The notes under the pieces are model-generated. The model had not been told where the DNA came from. It saw only the letters and a program-made list of their open reading frames with translations, and ran no database searches. Both the position numbers and the translations under genes were made by a program. From assembly GCA_030426685.1 (NCBI GenBank), contig JAUHYC010000004.1:1-64000 (forward strand): a stretch of DNA of 64,000 bases. Reading direction: 5' to 3'. The first letter of the stretch is position 1; every line of letters starts with the position of its first letter. This document shows positions 43,780 to 54,100 of this stretch, piece by piece. The DNA is from Alphaproteobacteria bacterium. GTDB taxonomy: Bacteria > Pseudomonadota > Alphaproteobacteria > Rhodobacterales > Rhodobacteraceae.

Positions 43780-43999
43780 ATGACATTTCCTCATACCTTT
43801 TGGATGCAATAGCACTGGTATTTTCCGACCGCCAGAGCGATGACTGCCGGAATGCCATTGTGTTTCGGGTCCTCCGGGCGCCGGGGCGCTGCACCGGTGG
43901 TCTTGAAATTGGCGGCGGAGCGCGGGACAAAACTGCGAAACCCGCGCGCTTCGAAGGCAACCGGCGCCAACGACATCGACCATACGAAAAGCGAGAGCC

Positions 44000-46192
44000 A
44001 TGGACCGCGCCCAGATCGTACATGAGAACTTCCTGACCCGCGTTGTGAACCGGGACCTGCCCAAAGGCGTGCCACCACAGCCGGGGCTGAGCAACACGGA
44101 CGCGGTCTCACTGTTCCGCTCACAGGTTCTCAGCCGCGCGCTGGACCGGACCAGCCGCGCAATGCAGAAGGCGGGGCAGGGGTTCTATACTATCGGATCC
44201 TCGGGGCATGAGGGCATGGCCGCCGTCGCCCATGCTCTGCGACCTACCGATATTGCGTTTCTGCATTACCGCGACGCGGCGTTTCAGATTGCCCGCGCCG
44301 ATCAGGTGCCGGGACAACAGATCACTTGGGACATGCTGCTGAGTTTTGCGTGTTCGAAGGAGGATCCGACCTCGGGTGGACGGCATAAGGTGCTGGGCTC
44401 CAAGGCGCTGACGATCCCGCCGCAGACCTCGACGATTGCCAGCCATCTGCCCAAGGCCGTGGGTGCGGCCTATAGCCTTGGCGCGGCGCGACGGCATGCG
44501 CCCGAACACCGGGAGCTGCCCGAAGACGGGATTGCAATGTGTTCCTTCGGGGATGCCTCGGCCAACCACTCGACCGCGCAGGGGGCGATCAACACGGCGG
44601 GTTGGACCAGCGTACAATCGATACCGCTACCGCTGTTGTTCGTCTGCGAGGACAACGGGATCGGTATCTCCGTCAAGACCCCCAAGGGGTGGATCCAAGC
44701 CTCGATGGAGCACCGCCCGGGCATCCGGTATTTTCAGGCGAACGGTCTGGACATCTTTGAAACTTTCGCCGTGGCCCAAAACGCCGCGGCCTATGTGCGC
44801 ACCCGCCGCAAGCCGGCCTTCCTGCATCTGAAGACCGTGCGCCTTTATGGCCATGCCGGTGCAGATGTGCCCACCACCTATCTGCCGAAATCCGAAGTTG
44901 AGGCGGACGAGGCCAATGATCCCCTGCTGCATTCAGTGCGCCTGCTGGATCAGGCCGGGGCCCTGTCGCCGGATCAGGCGCTGAAGATCTATAAGGACAC
45001 GTGCGCCCGCACGGATCGCGTGGCAGCCGAGGCAGCCACCCGTCCGCATCTGGCCAACGCGTCTGAGGTGATGGCCAGCCTGATCCCGCCCAAACGCGTG
45101 TGCAAACCAACCAACGGCCCCGGCGCTGCTGCGCGGGCCAAGGTGTTTGGCGGCGATATGCGCGCCATGGACGAACCGCAACCCATGAGCCGCCTGATCA
45201 ACTGGGCGCTCACCGATCTGATGCTGGACCGTGGCGAGATCGTCTGTATGGGCGAAGACGTGGGCCGCAAGGGTGGCGTCTACGGCGTGACGCAAAAGCT
45301 GCAGCAACGGTTCGGTCCCGACCGGGTGATTGATACCCTGCTGGACGAGCAGTCCATTCTGGGGCTCGCCATTGGAATGGGCCACAACGGGTTCATCCCG
45401 ATCCCAGAGATTCAGTTCCTGGCCTATCTGCACAATGCCGAAGATCAGATCCGGGGCGAGGCGGCGACCTTGCCGTTCTTTTCAAACGGGCAATTCACCA
45501 ATCCGATGGTGCTGCGCATTGCCGGGCTGGGCTATCAGAAAGGGTTCGGCGGGCATTTCCACAACGACAATTCACTGGCGGTTTTGCGGGATATTCCCGG
45601 TGTGATCATCGCCTGCCCATCGACCGGGTCCGACGCGGCACAGATGCTGCGTGAATGCGTGCGACTGGCGCGGGAAGAGCAGCGGGTGGTGGTGTTTCTG
45701 GAACCCATTGCTCTTTACCCCATGCGAGACCTGCATGATGCACAGGACGGAGGTTGGATGACGACCTATCCATCGCCTGATCGACGCATCTCGTTGGGTG
45801 AGGTCGGTGTGCACGGCGACGGCACCGATCTGGCCATCGTGACCTATGGCAACGGGCATTATCTGTCACAGCAAGCGCTGCCCGAGCTTGAGGCCGCAGG
45901 GGTGAAGACCCGGATCATCGACATGCGCTGGTTGGCCCCGCTGCCGGTGGATGCCCTGCGTGCGGCGACCAAAACGTGCAAGCACGTTTTGATTGTCGAT
46001 GAATGCCGCCGCACCGGGAGCCAGTCCGAGGCGCTGATGACTTTCTTCGTCGAAGAAAGTCCCTCCACCCCAACCACCTGTGTGGTAGCCGAAGACTGCT
46101 TCATCGCCACAGGCCCTGCCTATGCCGCGCCGCTCCCGTCAAAGGACGGCATTGTGGCCGCCGCGCTCAAACTGACCGGAGGCACGTCATGA
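44000..46192 (+). CDS. 2-oxoacid dehydrogenase E1 alpha-beta fusion
   Basis: 730 residues joining the two halves of a branched-chain-type E1. About residues 1-350 are alpha, with the ThDP motif FGDASANHSTAQGAIN and FVCEDNGIGIS. About 395-730 are beta, with MGEDVGRKGGVYGVT, EIQFLAYLHNAEDQIRGE and the C-terminal RWLAPLPVDAL domain. It should decarboxylate a 2-oxo acid and hand on the acyl group. There is no lipoyl E2 or E3 gene beside it. Instead the next gene, overlapping by ATGA, is a FabD-like acyltransferase. The start is ATG 44000 in a region preceded by AAAGCGAGAG. The substrate is probably a branched or aromatic 2-oxo acid. Confidence 0.87.
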   Translation: MDRAQIVHENFLTRVVNRDLPKGVPPQPGLSNTDAVSLFRSQVLSRALDRTSRAMQKAGQGFYTIGSSGHEGMAAVAHALRPTDIAFLHYRDAAFQIARADQVPGQQITWDMLLSFACSKEDPTSGGRHKVLGSKALTIPPQTSTIASHLPKAVGAAYSLGAARRHAPEHRELPEDGIAMCSFGDASANHSTAQGAINTAGWTSVQSIPLPLLFVCEDNGIGISVKTPKGWIQASMEHRPGIRYFQANGLDIFETFAVAQNAAAYVRTRRKPAFLHLKTVRLYGHAGADVPTTYLPKSEVEADEANDPLLHSVRLLDQAGALSPDQALKIYKDTCARTDRVAAEAATRPHLANASEVMASLIPPKRVCKPTNGPGAAARAKVFGGDMRAMDEPQPMSRLINWALTDLMLDRGEIVCMGEDVGRKGGVYGVTQKLQQRFGPDRVIDTLLDEQSILGLAIGMGHNGFIPIPEIQFLAYLHNAEDQIRGEAATLPFFSNGQFTNPMVLRIAGLGYQKGFGGHFHNDNSLAVLRDIPGVIIACPSTGSDAAQMLRECVRLAREEQRVVVFLEPIALYPMRDLHDAQDGGWMTTYPSPDRRISLGEVGVHGDGTDLAIVTYGNGHYLSQQALPELEAAGVKTRIIDMRWLAPLPVDALRAATKTCKHVLIVDECRRTGSQSEALMTFFVEESPSTPTTCVVAEDCFIATGPAYAAPLPSKDGIVAAALKLTGGTS

Positions 46193-47223
46193 CACGCACC
46201 GCCGTTGTGATCTGCCCCGGCCGGGGCACCTACAACAAGCCCGAGCTTGGCTATCTGCACCAGTACCATGCGGATCGCATGGACCAGTTTCACAGCTTTG
46301 ACAGCATCCGCGCCGAGATCGGTCAGGACGCGGTTACAGCACTGGATGGTGCCGATCGCTATAGCGTTGGCAAATATTCGCGCGGGGATGTTGCCTCGCC
46401 CCTGATCTACGCTGCGGCGTTGGCGGATACGCAGGCGCTGGCGGACGATATCGAGGTGGTGGCGGTCACCGGCAACTCGATGGGATGGTACATTGCGCTG
46501 GCCGCTGGCGGCGCATTGTCGCCCGCGAACGGGTTTCGTGTCGTCAACACGATGGGCACACTGATGCAGGACCATCTGATCGGTGGGCAACTGATCTATC
46601 CCTTCACCGATGACAACTGGACCAATGATCCTACGCGCAAGGCTGCGCTGTTGGATGCCGTGGCGCAGATCAACGGGGCAGTGGGGCATGACCTGGCGCT
46701 GTCAATCGATTTGGGTGGAATGCTGGTATTGGCGGGGAATGAGGCCGGTTTGAAGGCCTTCGAGTCATCTCAGCCCGTGGTGCAGGATCGTTTCCCGATG
46801 CGGCTGGCAAATCACGCCGCCTTTCACACAGCATTGCAAGCCCCCGTCGCGGCCGAAGGCCGGGCGCGTTTAGCCGCAGACCTGTTTGGTCAACCTGATC
46901 GTCCATTGATCGACGGGCGTGGCAAAATCTGGTGGCCGGGGGCGACGGATACCGAAGCTCTGTGGGAGTATACGCTGGGGGATCAGGTGATTGAGCCTTA
47001 TGATTTCACCCGCGCCATCCAGACTGCTGCGCGGGAGTTTGCACCCGATCTGTTCATCGTCACCGGCCCAGGCGCAACATTGGGGGGTGCCGTTGCGCAA
47101 TCACTTGTGCTGGCGAACTGGCGGGGCGTGACGGAAAAGGCATCATTTCAGACGCTGCAGGAGGCGCACCCGTTTCTAATTGCCATGGGTCGCGCCGACC
47201 AGCGCACCCTTGCAACAGGTTGA
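46189..47223 (+). CDS. FabD-like acyltransferase lacking the malonate-binding arginine
   Basis: 344 residues from ATG 46189. The acyltransferase fold is recognisable: N-terminal CPGRG (for GQG), nucleophile S97 in GNSMGWYIAL, catalytic His in ANHAAFH. In E. coli FabD, Ser92 and Arg117 are 25 residues apart, Arg117 holding the malonyl carboxylate (RGKFMQ). The same position here, 25 residues after S97, is M122 (MGTLMQ). It therefore probably uses an uncharged acyl group, not malonyl. Coupled to the E1 fusion, it may transfer an acyl group made from a 2-oxo acid to an ACP, CoA or other acceptor. Confidence 0.8.
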   Translation: MTRTAVVICPGRGTYNKPELGYLHQYHADRMDQFHSFDSIRAEIGQDAVTALDGADRYSVGKYSRGDVASPLIYAAALADTQALADDIEVVAVTGNSMGWYIALAAGGALSPANGFRVVNTMGTLMQDHLIGGQLIYPFTDDNWTNDPTRKAALLDAVAQINGAVGHDLALSIDLGGMLVLAGNEAGLKAFESSQPVVQDRFPMRLANHAAFHTALQAPVAAEGRARLAADLFGQPDRPLIDGRGKIWWPGATDTEALWEYTLGDQVIEPYDFTRAIQTAAREFAPDLFIVTGPGATLGGAVAQSLVLANWRGVTEKASFQTLQEAHPFLIAMGRADQRTLATG

Positions 47224-47264
47224 GACCGGTCCGATGATCGGCGAAACTCCTGCGAGGTCCCGGA

Positions 47265-48536
47265 ATGCGCGACCATGATCAATCGCTTTGGCGACAGACT
47301 ACCAGCGAACGGCTGAACACGTCGCAACTCTCTGGAGACTTGACGGTTGATTTGGCGGTCATCGGCGGCGGCTATACCGGATGCTCGGCGGCGCTGGCCG
47401 CCGCCCGAGCCGGGGCGTCTGTCTGTCTTCTCGAGGCGCACCAGATCGGGCATGGCGGATCGGGGCGGAATGTCGGGTTGGTCAATGCGGGGCTCTGGTT
47501 GCCTCCCGCTGAGATTCGGGGGCATCTGGGGCAGGTGGCGGGCGACCGGCTGATCGACCTGCTGGCCACTGCGCCAGCTGAGGTTTTTGCGCTGATCGAC
47601 ACATACGGGATCCGGTGCGAGCCGGTCAGAAATGGCACTCTGCATTGTGCACATTCGACTTCGGGGTATCAAAATCTGCGCGCACGCTACGCCCAGCTCA
47701 GTGACTCCGGCGCTCCGGTCGAGCTGATTAATGCCACGGCCTCACGCCAACGCACCGGCAGCCCGGGCGTGCATGGCGCCCTGTTCGACCCGCGTGCGGG
47801 CACCATTCAACCACTGGCATACGCGGTGGGGTTAGCCCGCGCTGCGCAGGAAGAGGGGGCACAGATTTTTACCCAAAGCCCGGTGCAATCCCTGCGACAC
47901 GAGGGTGGTGTCTGGGTCTTACACAGCAGCACGGGAACGGTGCGCGCCAGATCGGTCATTCAGGCAACAAACGCCTATCATCAAGGCATTGCGGACACCG
48001 CACCCGACTATGTTCCGGTCTATTACTTCCAATATGCCACCGCGCCGCTGTCGCATAATCTGCGGGCCAGCATTTTACCCAATGGCGAAGGATGCTGGGA
48101 TACCGGGTTGATCATGACCTCGTTCCGCCTGGATCAGGCCGGTCGGTTCATCATCGGCGGCATGGGCGAATTGAGCGGCGTCGGAGGGTTTGCGCACAAA
48201 GCCTGGGTCAGACGCAAGCTGGCGACGCTCTACCCACAGCTTGCGGATCATCCGCTGATCGAGGGCTGGCACGGGCGCATCGCCATGACTTCGGATCACA
48301 TCCCCAAGATCACCGAGATCGGTCCGAACGCCCTGGCCGCGCATGGGTTTTCGGGGCGCGGGATCGGGCCGGGCACGGTTTTCGGGCGATTGATGGCCGA
48401 ATGTCTGCTGAACGATGACCCGTCTCTGCTGCCCGTGCCGTCGGTACCGGACTATCGCGAGAACTGGACCGGTCTGCGCCGCGCCTTCTTTGAAACCGGC
48501 GCGGCACTGACACACCTGATTAAGGCGCGGTTCTGA
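47265..48536 (+). CDS. FAD-dependent amine/amino acid oxidoreductase (DAO family)
   Basis: 423 residues. The N-terminal FAD loop GGGYTGCSAALAAARAGA and the C-terminal GFSGRGIGPGTVFGRLMAE are DAO-family hallmarks. It resembles the OrdL/gamma-glutamylputrescine oxidase branch. An N-terminal tail of about 25 residues (SLWRQTTSER) is typical of that branch. It probably oxidises a secondary amine or amino acid. It follows the acyltransferase by 41 bases and may be in the same operon. Its stop is 2 bases from the convergent SDR stop. Confidence 0.83.
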   Translation: MRDHDQSLWRQTTSERLNTSQLSGDLTVDLAVIGGGYTGCSAALAAARAGASVCLLEAHQIGHGGSGRNVGLVNAGLWLPPAEIRGHLGQVAGDRLIDLLATAPAEVFALIDTYGIRCEPVRNGTLHCAHSTSGYQNLRARYAQLSDSGAPVELINATASRQRTGSPGVHGALFDPRAGTIQPLAYAVGLARAAQEEGAQIFTQSPVQSLRHEGGVWVLHSSTGTVRARSVIQATNAYHQGIADTAPDYVPVYYFQYATAPLSHNLRASILPNGEGCWDTGLIMTSFRLDQAGRFIIGGMGELSGVGGFAHKAWVRRKLATLYPQLADHPLIEGWHGRIAMTSDHIPKITEIGPNALAAHGFSGRGIGPGTVFGRLMAECLLNDDPSLLPVPSVPDYRENWTGLRRAFFETGAALTHLIKARF

Positions 48537-48538
48537 CC

Positions 48539-49240
48539 TCAGACCGACCGGGTGATCCCGCCGTCGACACGAATGTTCTGTCCGGTGATATAACCGCCGC
48601 CCTCGGACGCCAGCAGCGCTACGACCGAGGCGATCTCGTCATAGCTGCGTCCATAGCGGCCCAGCGGAATGCGGGCGCGAAACTCCTCTTTCTCTGGCAG
48701 GCTATCGATAAATCCCGGCAGGACGTTGTTCATGCGGATGTTGTTGGCCGCGTATTTGTCCGAGAAGAGCTTGGTGAATGCCGCCAGCCCGGCGCGGAAC
48801 ACGCCAGAAGTGGGAAAGACCGGGTCAGGTTCAAACGCGGCGAAGGTCGAGATGTTGATGATCGACCCACCCCCCTGCGCCTGCATGATCGGCGTGACCA
48901 GCCGGGCGGGTCGCACCGCGTTCATGAAATAGACGTCCATGCCGGTGTGCCAGTCCTCATCCGTCAATTCGAGCACCGGCGCACGCGGGCCGTGACCCGC
49001 TGAGTTGACCAGCACGTCGATGCGCCCCCAATGGGACATGGCGGTATCGACCAGCTTTTGCAGATCGTCGTTTGACTGGTTCGAGCCGGTCACGCCCACG
49101 CCACCCAGTTCCTGCGCCAGCGCCTCACCCTTGCCCGAGGATGAGAGGATTCCGACCTTGAACCCATCCGCAGCCAGTCTGCGCGTTGAATCCGCACCCA
49201 TGCCGCTGCCACCAGCCGTGATCAATGCTACTTTGTTCAT
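48539..49240 (-). CDS. SDR-family protein with non-canonical active site
   Basis: 233 residues with an SDR Rossmann fold (TAGGSGMGADSTRRL, VNSAGHG, C-terminal ITGQNIRVDGG). The catalytic motif YxxxK is replaced: at the aligned position the sequence is FPTSGVFRAGL, giving S145 and R149, and the catalytic Ser region reads NISTFAA. It may therefore be an inactive or binding paralogue, or use different chemistry. The segment IRMNNVLPGFIDSLPE is otherwise well conserved in form. It is divergent from the LysR gene at 49346. Confidence 0.8.
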   Translation of the reverse strand: MNKVALITAGGSGMGADSTRRLAADGFKVGILSSSGKGEALAQELGGVGVTGSNQSNDDLQKLVDTAMSHWGRIDVLVNSAGHGPRAPVLELTDEDWHTGMDVYFMNAVRPARLVTPIMQAQGGGSIINISTFAAFEPDPVFPTSGVFRAGLAAFTKLFSDKYAANNIRMNNVLPGFIDSLPEKEEFRARIPLGRYGRSYDEIASVVALLASEGGGYITGQNIRVDGGITRSV

Positions 49241-49345
49241 TGTGTCGCTCCTATGCGTTACTTGCCTTTAAAATGAGCGTATGCGGCCGGTTTGACCAAT
49301 CAGTTCTGCTGCGCTAACCCTGTAGAAAAACTATAGTCTAATGCT

Positions 49346-50197
49346 ATGACCGCACTTCCACCCCTGAACGCATTGCGCGCCTTTGAGGCATCCGCACGGC
49401 ATCTGAACTTTCGCATTGCGGCGGAGGAATTGGGTGTCACTCAAGGTGCCGTCGCTCAGCAGGTGCGCGGGCTTGAGGCCCGCCTGGGAACCGGTTTGTT
49501 CGAACGTCTGCCCCGCGGGTTGCGCCTGACAGAGGCCGGACGCCGATTTCACGCGCCCCTGCGCCGGGCGTTTCGTCTGATCGAAGAGGCAGTGGATGAC
49601 CTGTCGGGTCAACGCCAGATCACCATCTCGGTCACGCCCAGTTTTGCATCGAAATGGCTGGTACCGCGTCTGAGTGATTTCTTGGCCAGTTACCCCGACG
49701 TTTCAGTGCAGGTCGATGCGGGTGAACGGCTGGCCGACTTCCGCACAGACGGGATCGATATCGCCGTGCGCCAAAGCCGCGCGCCGATTGGCCCCGATCT
49801 GAACGCCATACCGCTGTTCTCAACCGAGTTCGTTGTGGTTTGCAGCCCGGAGCTGGCGACACAGATCCGCGGGCCGACCGATCTAATGAACCATGTGCTG
49901 CTCAGTGATACGCACGGGCTCTGGCCGCTGTTTCTAGAGCGTGCTGGGGTTGAGGGTCGGCCTCGGACCATGAGTTTCAGCCAGACCAGCCTTGCGATAG
50001 ATGCTGCGGTCACGGGTCAGGGATTTGCGCTGGCCAATGCTGCGCTTGTCTCTGCGGAACTGGCCTCGGGCCGGTTGGTGCAACCCCTGTCCGATGTGCT
50101 GACGGACGACCTGAGTTTCTTTGTCGTAACCCCCAAAAAACCACGCCAGCCAGAATTGGTGGCACAAATGCGCGATTGGCTCCTGTCTCAGGTCTGA
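49346..50197 (+). CDS. LysR-family transcriptional regulator (GcvA-like)
   Basis: 283 residues. Helix-turn-helix at 7-65 (LRAFEASARHLNFRIAAEELGVTQGAVAQQV). The effector domain starts ITISVTPSFASKWLVPRL, a GcvA-type opening. It is divergent from the atypical SDR with a 105-base gap, and its 3' end overlaps the convergent LysR at 50188 by 10 bases. Likely targets are the SDR gene and perhaps the operon before it. Confidence 0.88.
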   Translation: MTALPPLNALRAFEASARHLNFRIAAEELGVTQGAVAQQVRGLEARLGTGLFERLPRGLRLTEAGRRFHAPLRRAFRLIEEAVDDLSGQRQITISVTPSFASKWLVPRLSDFLASYPDVSVQVDAGERLADFRTDGIDIAVRQSRAPIGPDLNAIPLFSTEFVVVCSPELATQIRGPTDLMNHVLLSDTHGLWPLFLERAGVEGRPRTMSFSQTSLAIDAAVTGQGFALANAALVSAELASGRLVQPLSDVLTDDLSFFVVTPKKPRQPELVAQMRDWLLSQV

Positions 50198-51090
50198 AGC
50201 GTGGCCGCGATGGTTTCGATCCGGGCGCGCAGCCAGCGATGGGCCGGGTCATTGGTCGATCGCTGATGCCAGACCATGTAGATCGACACCGGGTCACAGG
50301 CAAAGGGCAGTGGGGCACAATCCAGTGTGGCCAGCGGCCCTTGCTGCATCAGTGCCGTGTCGGTCGATATCAGATCGCTGCCTTTCACGAAGGGCGGGAT
50401 CGCGTTGAAATGGGGCAGGGTGACCACGGGCGGCCGGATCTGGCTTTGATCCACACCGCGCATCACTGCGCGTGCACTGCGCCCGTCGGCAAATCGCACC
50501 TCGACATGCTCACTGTCGCAGTAGGCCCGCCAGTTCTGCGGTGGTTCGCGCCGCGCTGCGTCGTAAAACACCATGAGCGGGCTGGTTACCAATCGTTTCT
50601 GAAAGATGTCCGGCCCGTCCGGTGGCAGTGGTGTCAGCATCAACTGGCAACGATCGCTGCGCAGCAGGTCCGGATCAGGCACGCCTGAGGGGATGAACTC
50701 CAACCGCAGCCGTACATCTACGTCCCGTGCCGCGCGCAGCAAGCCGGGAAAGATGAGCTCGCGCGGCATGTCATTGGTCGCGATCTGGAATTCCAGCTGT
50801 TCGGATAGCGGATCGAACGGGCGGCCTTCGGTCAGGGCGCGCATGTTGTCCAGAACGCGCTGTATCGGGTCCTTCAGTGACAATGCCCGCTCGGTTGGTG
50901 TCAGCCCTTGACCCGAGCGCACGAACAATGGATCGCCCAGCACCTGCCGCAACTTGCCCAGCGTATGGCTGATCGCCGATTGCGTCACGCCCAGCCGATC
51001 CGCCGCCTTGGAGACCGAGCTTTCCTCGAGGATCGTCAGAAACACGCGAAGGACCTTGCCGTCCAGATCGGTAAAATCAGTTTTGTTCAT
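50188..51090 (-). CDS. LysR-family transcriptional regulator (NodD/PcpR-like)
   Basis: 300 residues. Helix-turn-helix in VFLTILEESSVSKAADRLGVTQSAISHTL; effector domain with RLEFIPSGVPDPDLLRS and VYMVWHQR-like C-terminal features of regulators responding to aromatic compounds. It is divergent from the reductive dehalogenase gene across 75 bases. It is therefore the best candidate for a sensor of halogenated aromatics. Its tail overlaps the convergent LysR by 10 bases. Confidence 0.87.
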   Translation of the reverse strand: MNKTDFTDLDGKVLRVFLTILEESSVSKAADRLGVTQSAISHTLGKLRQVLGDPLFVRSGQGLTPTERALSLKDPIQRVLDNMRALTEGRPFDPLSEQLEFQIATNDMPRELIFPGLLRAARDVDVRLRLEFIPSGVPDPDLLRSDRCQLMLTPLPPDGPDIFQKRLVTSPLMVFYDAARREPPQNWRAYCDSEHVEVRFADGRSARAVMRGVDQSQIRPPVVTLPHFNAIPPFVKGSDLISTDTALMQQGPLATLDCAPLPFACDPVSIYMVWHQRSTNDPAHRWLRARIETIAATLQT

Positions 51091-51103
51091 ACTATCTATG
51101 ACT

Positions 51104-51113
51104 ATTCATGAAT
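51104..51113. promoter_or_regulatory. palindrome in LysR-rdhA divergent gap
   Basis: ATTCATGAAT is a perfect 10-base palindrome within CTATGACTATTCATGAATGG, in the 75-base space between the LysR and dehalogenase genes. It fits a LysR-type recognition site by position and symmetry. Confidence 0.4.
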
Positions 51114-51165
51114 GGTTTTGTTGTCCATGCCGGGTTAGGGGAGTTCGGCAAGCAGGAGGCGCACG

Positions 51166-54100
51166 ATGGGGATCCGCTTTTTCTCGGACAAGAACCGACC
51201 GGTACATATGGGCCCGTACCCGCTGGAGCGGCTGGCGCGGCAGGACCGATTGCCTGATCTGGCACAAGTCCCGCCGATGCGCACGCTCAGCTTTCATCGC
51301 CCGGATCAGCCCGAAAGCATTGTCAATGCGATGGGTGAGTTCCAGGCCATGATGGACGCGATCCGCGACGGATTCGTTAATCCGGTGGCCTCTGTAATAC
51401 CATCGGACCCCACTGCCCGCGCCAACCACCTCAAGGCGTTTGGTTACTTCAATGACGCTTCGATGATGGGATGCGGACCGCTGCCTACCGGAGCAATGCT
51501 GTCTGAAACCCGCCGCAACCCCGATATCGATCGTCTGGCGCATGCGCTCAGGACGCGGCAGACCAAGACGCTGGCCTCGGGGATAGACGTGATCATGGCT
51601 GACTTGAAAGAAGGCATGGAGGCCGCGCCCAAACCTATCGACAGCCACCGCCACGCAATTGTGTTCCTGTATGAATTCAATCGCGATCCCGATCCATCCG
51701 AACCGGGTGCCGAGTGGATTGCTGATGCGCAGGATCATCGCGCCTGTCTGCTGGCCACCGAGAATGCGGTTGTCATCGCCAACTACATCCGCCTGCTGGG
51801 CTTTGACGCGCGGGCGCACACGGCGATGTCGACCGAAGTCGATCTGGGCAAACTGGCCGTCGCGGCGGGTCTGGCCGCGGTCGAGGGCGGCGCGGTGGTT
51901 GTGCCGTGGTTGGGCAAACGTTTCGGTCTGGCCGCCGTAACAACCGAGATGGAGATTGCCCATGACCGTCCCTTGCGCCCCATGCGTGAACAACCTTGGT
52001 TCCGCACTCAGGGCCCCGCATGGTGGTTGGGTGCGGGCTTTGCCAAGAACGCCCTGAACCGCGACGCCTACGCCAAACGGCGCTATGTGGACGGGGCGCA
52101 TCCGTTTGAGAATCTCAAACGGGTCGACAACCCGACCACTTATATCGACGAGGAAAACGTCGCCCGCGTTCCCAAACGCGCCGATATGTTCGCCCGTGCG
52201 CAGTTCGGGGACATGGGCAAGGCGCTTCAGGATGCCGCCAAGGGTGGGCATTACGTGCGCAAATCCGCCCCCAGTTTCGCGCAACGCCGCGCGCTGGGCG
52301 CGTTCGTTCTGCTACAGGATGGGAACAGCGCCGAGACCACATCTCCAACCGATCCCGAACGTAACGCGGCCAACATCAAGGCAGCCAGCTATTTCCTGGG
52401 TGTCGACGCTGTTGGGCTCAGCCGATGCCCGGACTGGACATGGTACTCCCACGACGCAACCGGGGAAGAGATCGTGCCGCCCCACGACCAAGCTATCAGC
52501 ATGATCATCGATCAGGGCTATGAAACCATGGAAGGCGCAAGCGGGGATGACTGGATCAGCGTCGCGCAATCCATGCGCGCCTATCTGCGGTTCTCTCTGT
52601 TGGGCGGCGTAATCGCACAACAAATCCGCAATCTCGGCTATAAAGCCAAGGCGCATACGGTGATGGATGGTGAAGTGCTGCAGCCACCACTTTTGTTGCT
52701 GTCGGGATTGGGTGAGGTCAGCCGGATTGGAGAGGTGATCCTGAACCCCTATCTGGGTCCGCGTCTGAAATCGGGCGTTGTCACCACCGACATGCCGATG
52801 GCGCATGACAAGCCGATCGATTTTGGGCTGCAGACCTTTTGCGAGTCGTGTAACAAATGTGCCCGCGAATGTCCCTCAGGCGCGATCACCGCCGGTCCGA
52901 AACTGATGTTCAACGGCTACGAGATCTGGAAATCCGATAGCCAGAAATGCGCCACCTACCGGATCACGACGCCGGGCGGGGCGATGTGCGGGCGCTGTAT
53001 GAAAACCTGCCCTTGGAATCTGGAAGGTATCTTCAAGGAACATCCGTTCCGCTGGGCCGCGATGAATATTCCACAGGCCGCGCCCGCATTGGCTAGATTG
53101 GACGATGCGGTGGGCAATGGCAGGCTGAATGATACCAAGAAATGGTGGTGGGACATTGAATTGCAGCGCGACGGAGCCTATCGCCCCTCGTCTCATCCGC
53201 TGAACCGGCGCGACCTGCAGAAGGATCTGGACCTGAGATATGAGGATCAGACGCTCGCCGTCTATCCGGCCTACCTCGCCCCACATCCCTGGCCCTATCC
53301 CTTTGCCATGGACCGCGAAGCCGGGATCGCTGCCTATGAGGCTCTGCTGACGGCAGAGGAATACAAGACCCGCAAAGCTGCCGGGGATATGTCCGTGATC
53401 CACCGCTATCAGATCGCCGGAGACGCGCCTGTGATGCGGGTCGCTCTGACGCGGGTCGACAAGATGACTGCGGATGTCACCAAATACGAGTTCTCAACGC
53501 TTGATGGCGCGCCTTTGCCCGCGTGGACCGCAGGTGCCCATCTGGATGTGTTGGTCGCACCCGAGTACCTGCGTCAGTATTCCATGTCCGGCGACCCTTC
53601 GGACCGTTCGATATATCAAATCGGCGTGCTGCGCGAGGAAGAAGGGCGCGGCGGCTCGGCCCTGCTCCATCGCATCTTCAATGAGGGGCGCAAGGTCTTT
53701 ATCTCGAAACCGATCAACCATTTTGAGCTGGACGAGACAGCCATCAAGACCTTCCTGATGGCTGGCGGCATTGGGATCACCCCAATGATCGCCTTTGCGC
53801 ACCGTCTACACGCCTTGGGTAAACCGTTCGAATTGCACTATTCCGCCAGTACGCGGGCCGGAGCCGGGTATTTGGACGATCTCGCAGCGATGCCATGGGC
53901 GGATCACGTGCATTACCACGTCTCAGACGAAGGCACGCGCGCAAATCTGGAGGCGATCCTCAGCGGGTATCAGGACGGCTGGCATGTCTACACGTGCGGC
54001 CCCGATCGCTACATGGACGCCGTGATTTCGGCCGCAGCAGCGCAAGGCTTCCCCGAAGAGGCGCGACATCTGGAATATTTCTCGGTTCCTGAACAGCCGG

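Noticed and set aside
46003..46188. Longer start for the FabD-like gene
   Set aside because: It overlaps the E1 gene by almost 200 bases and lacks similarity; ATG 46189 gives the usual ATGA coupling.
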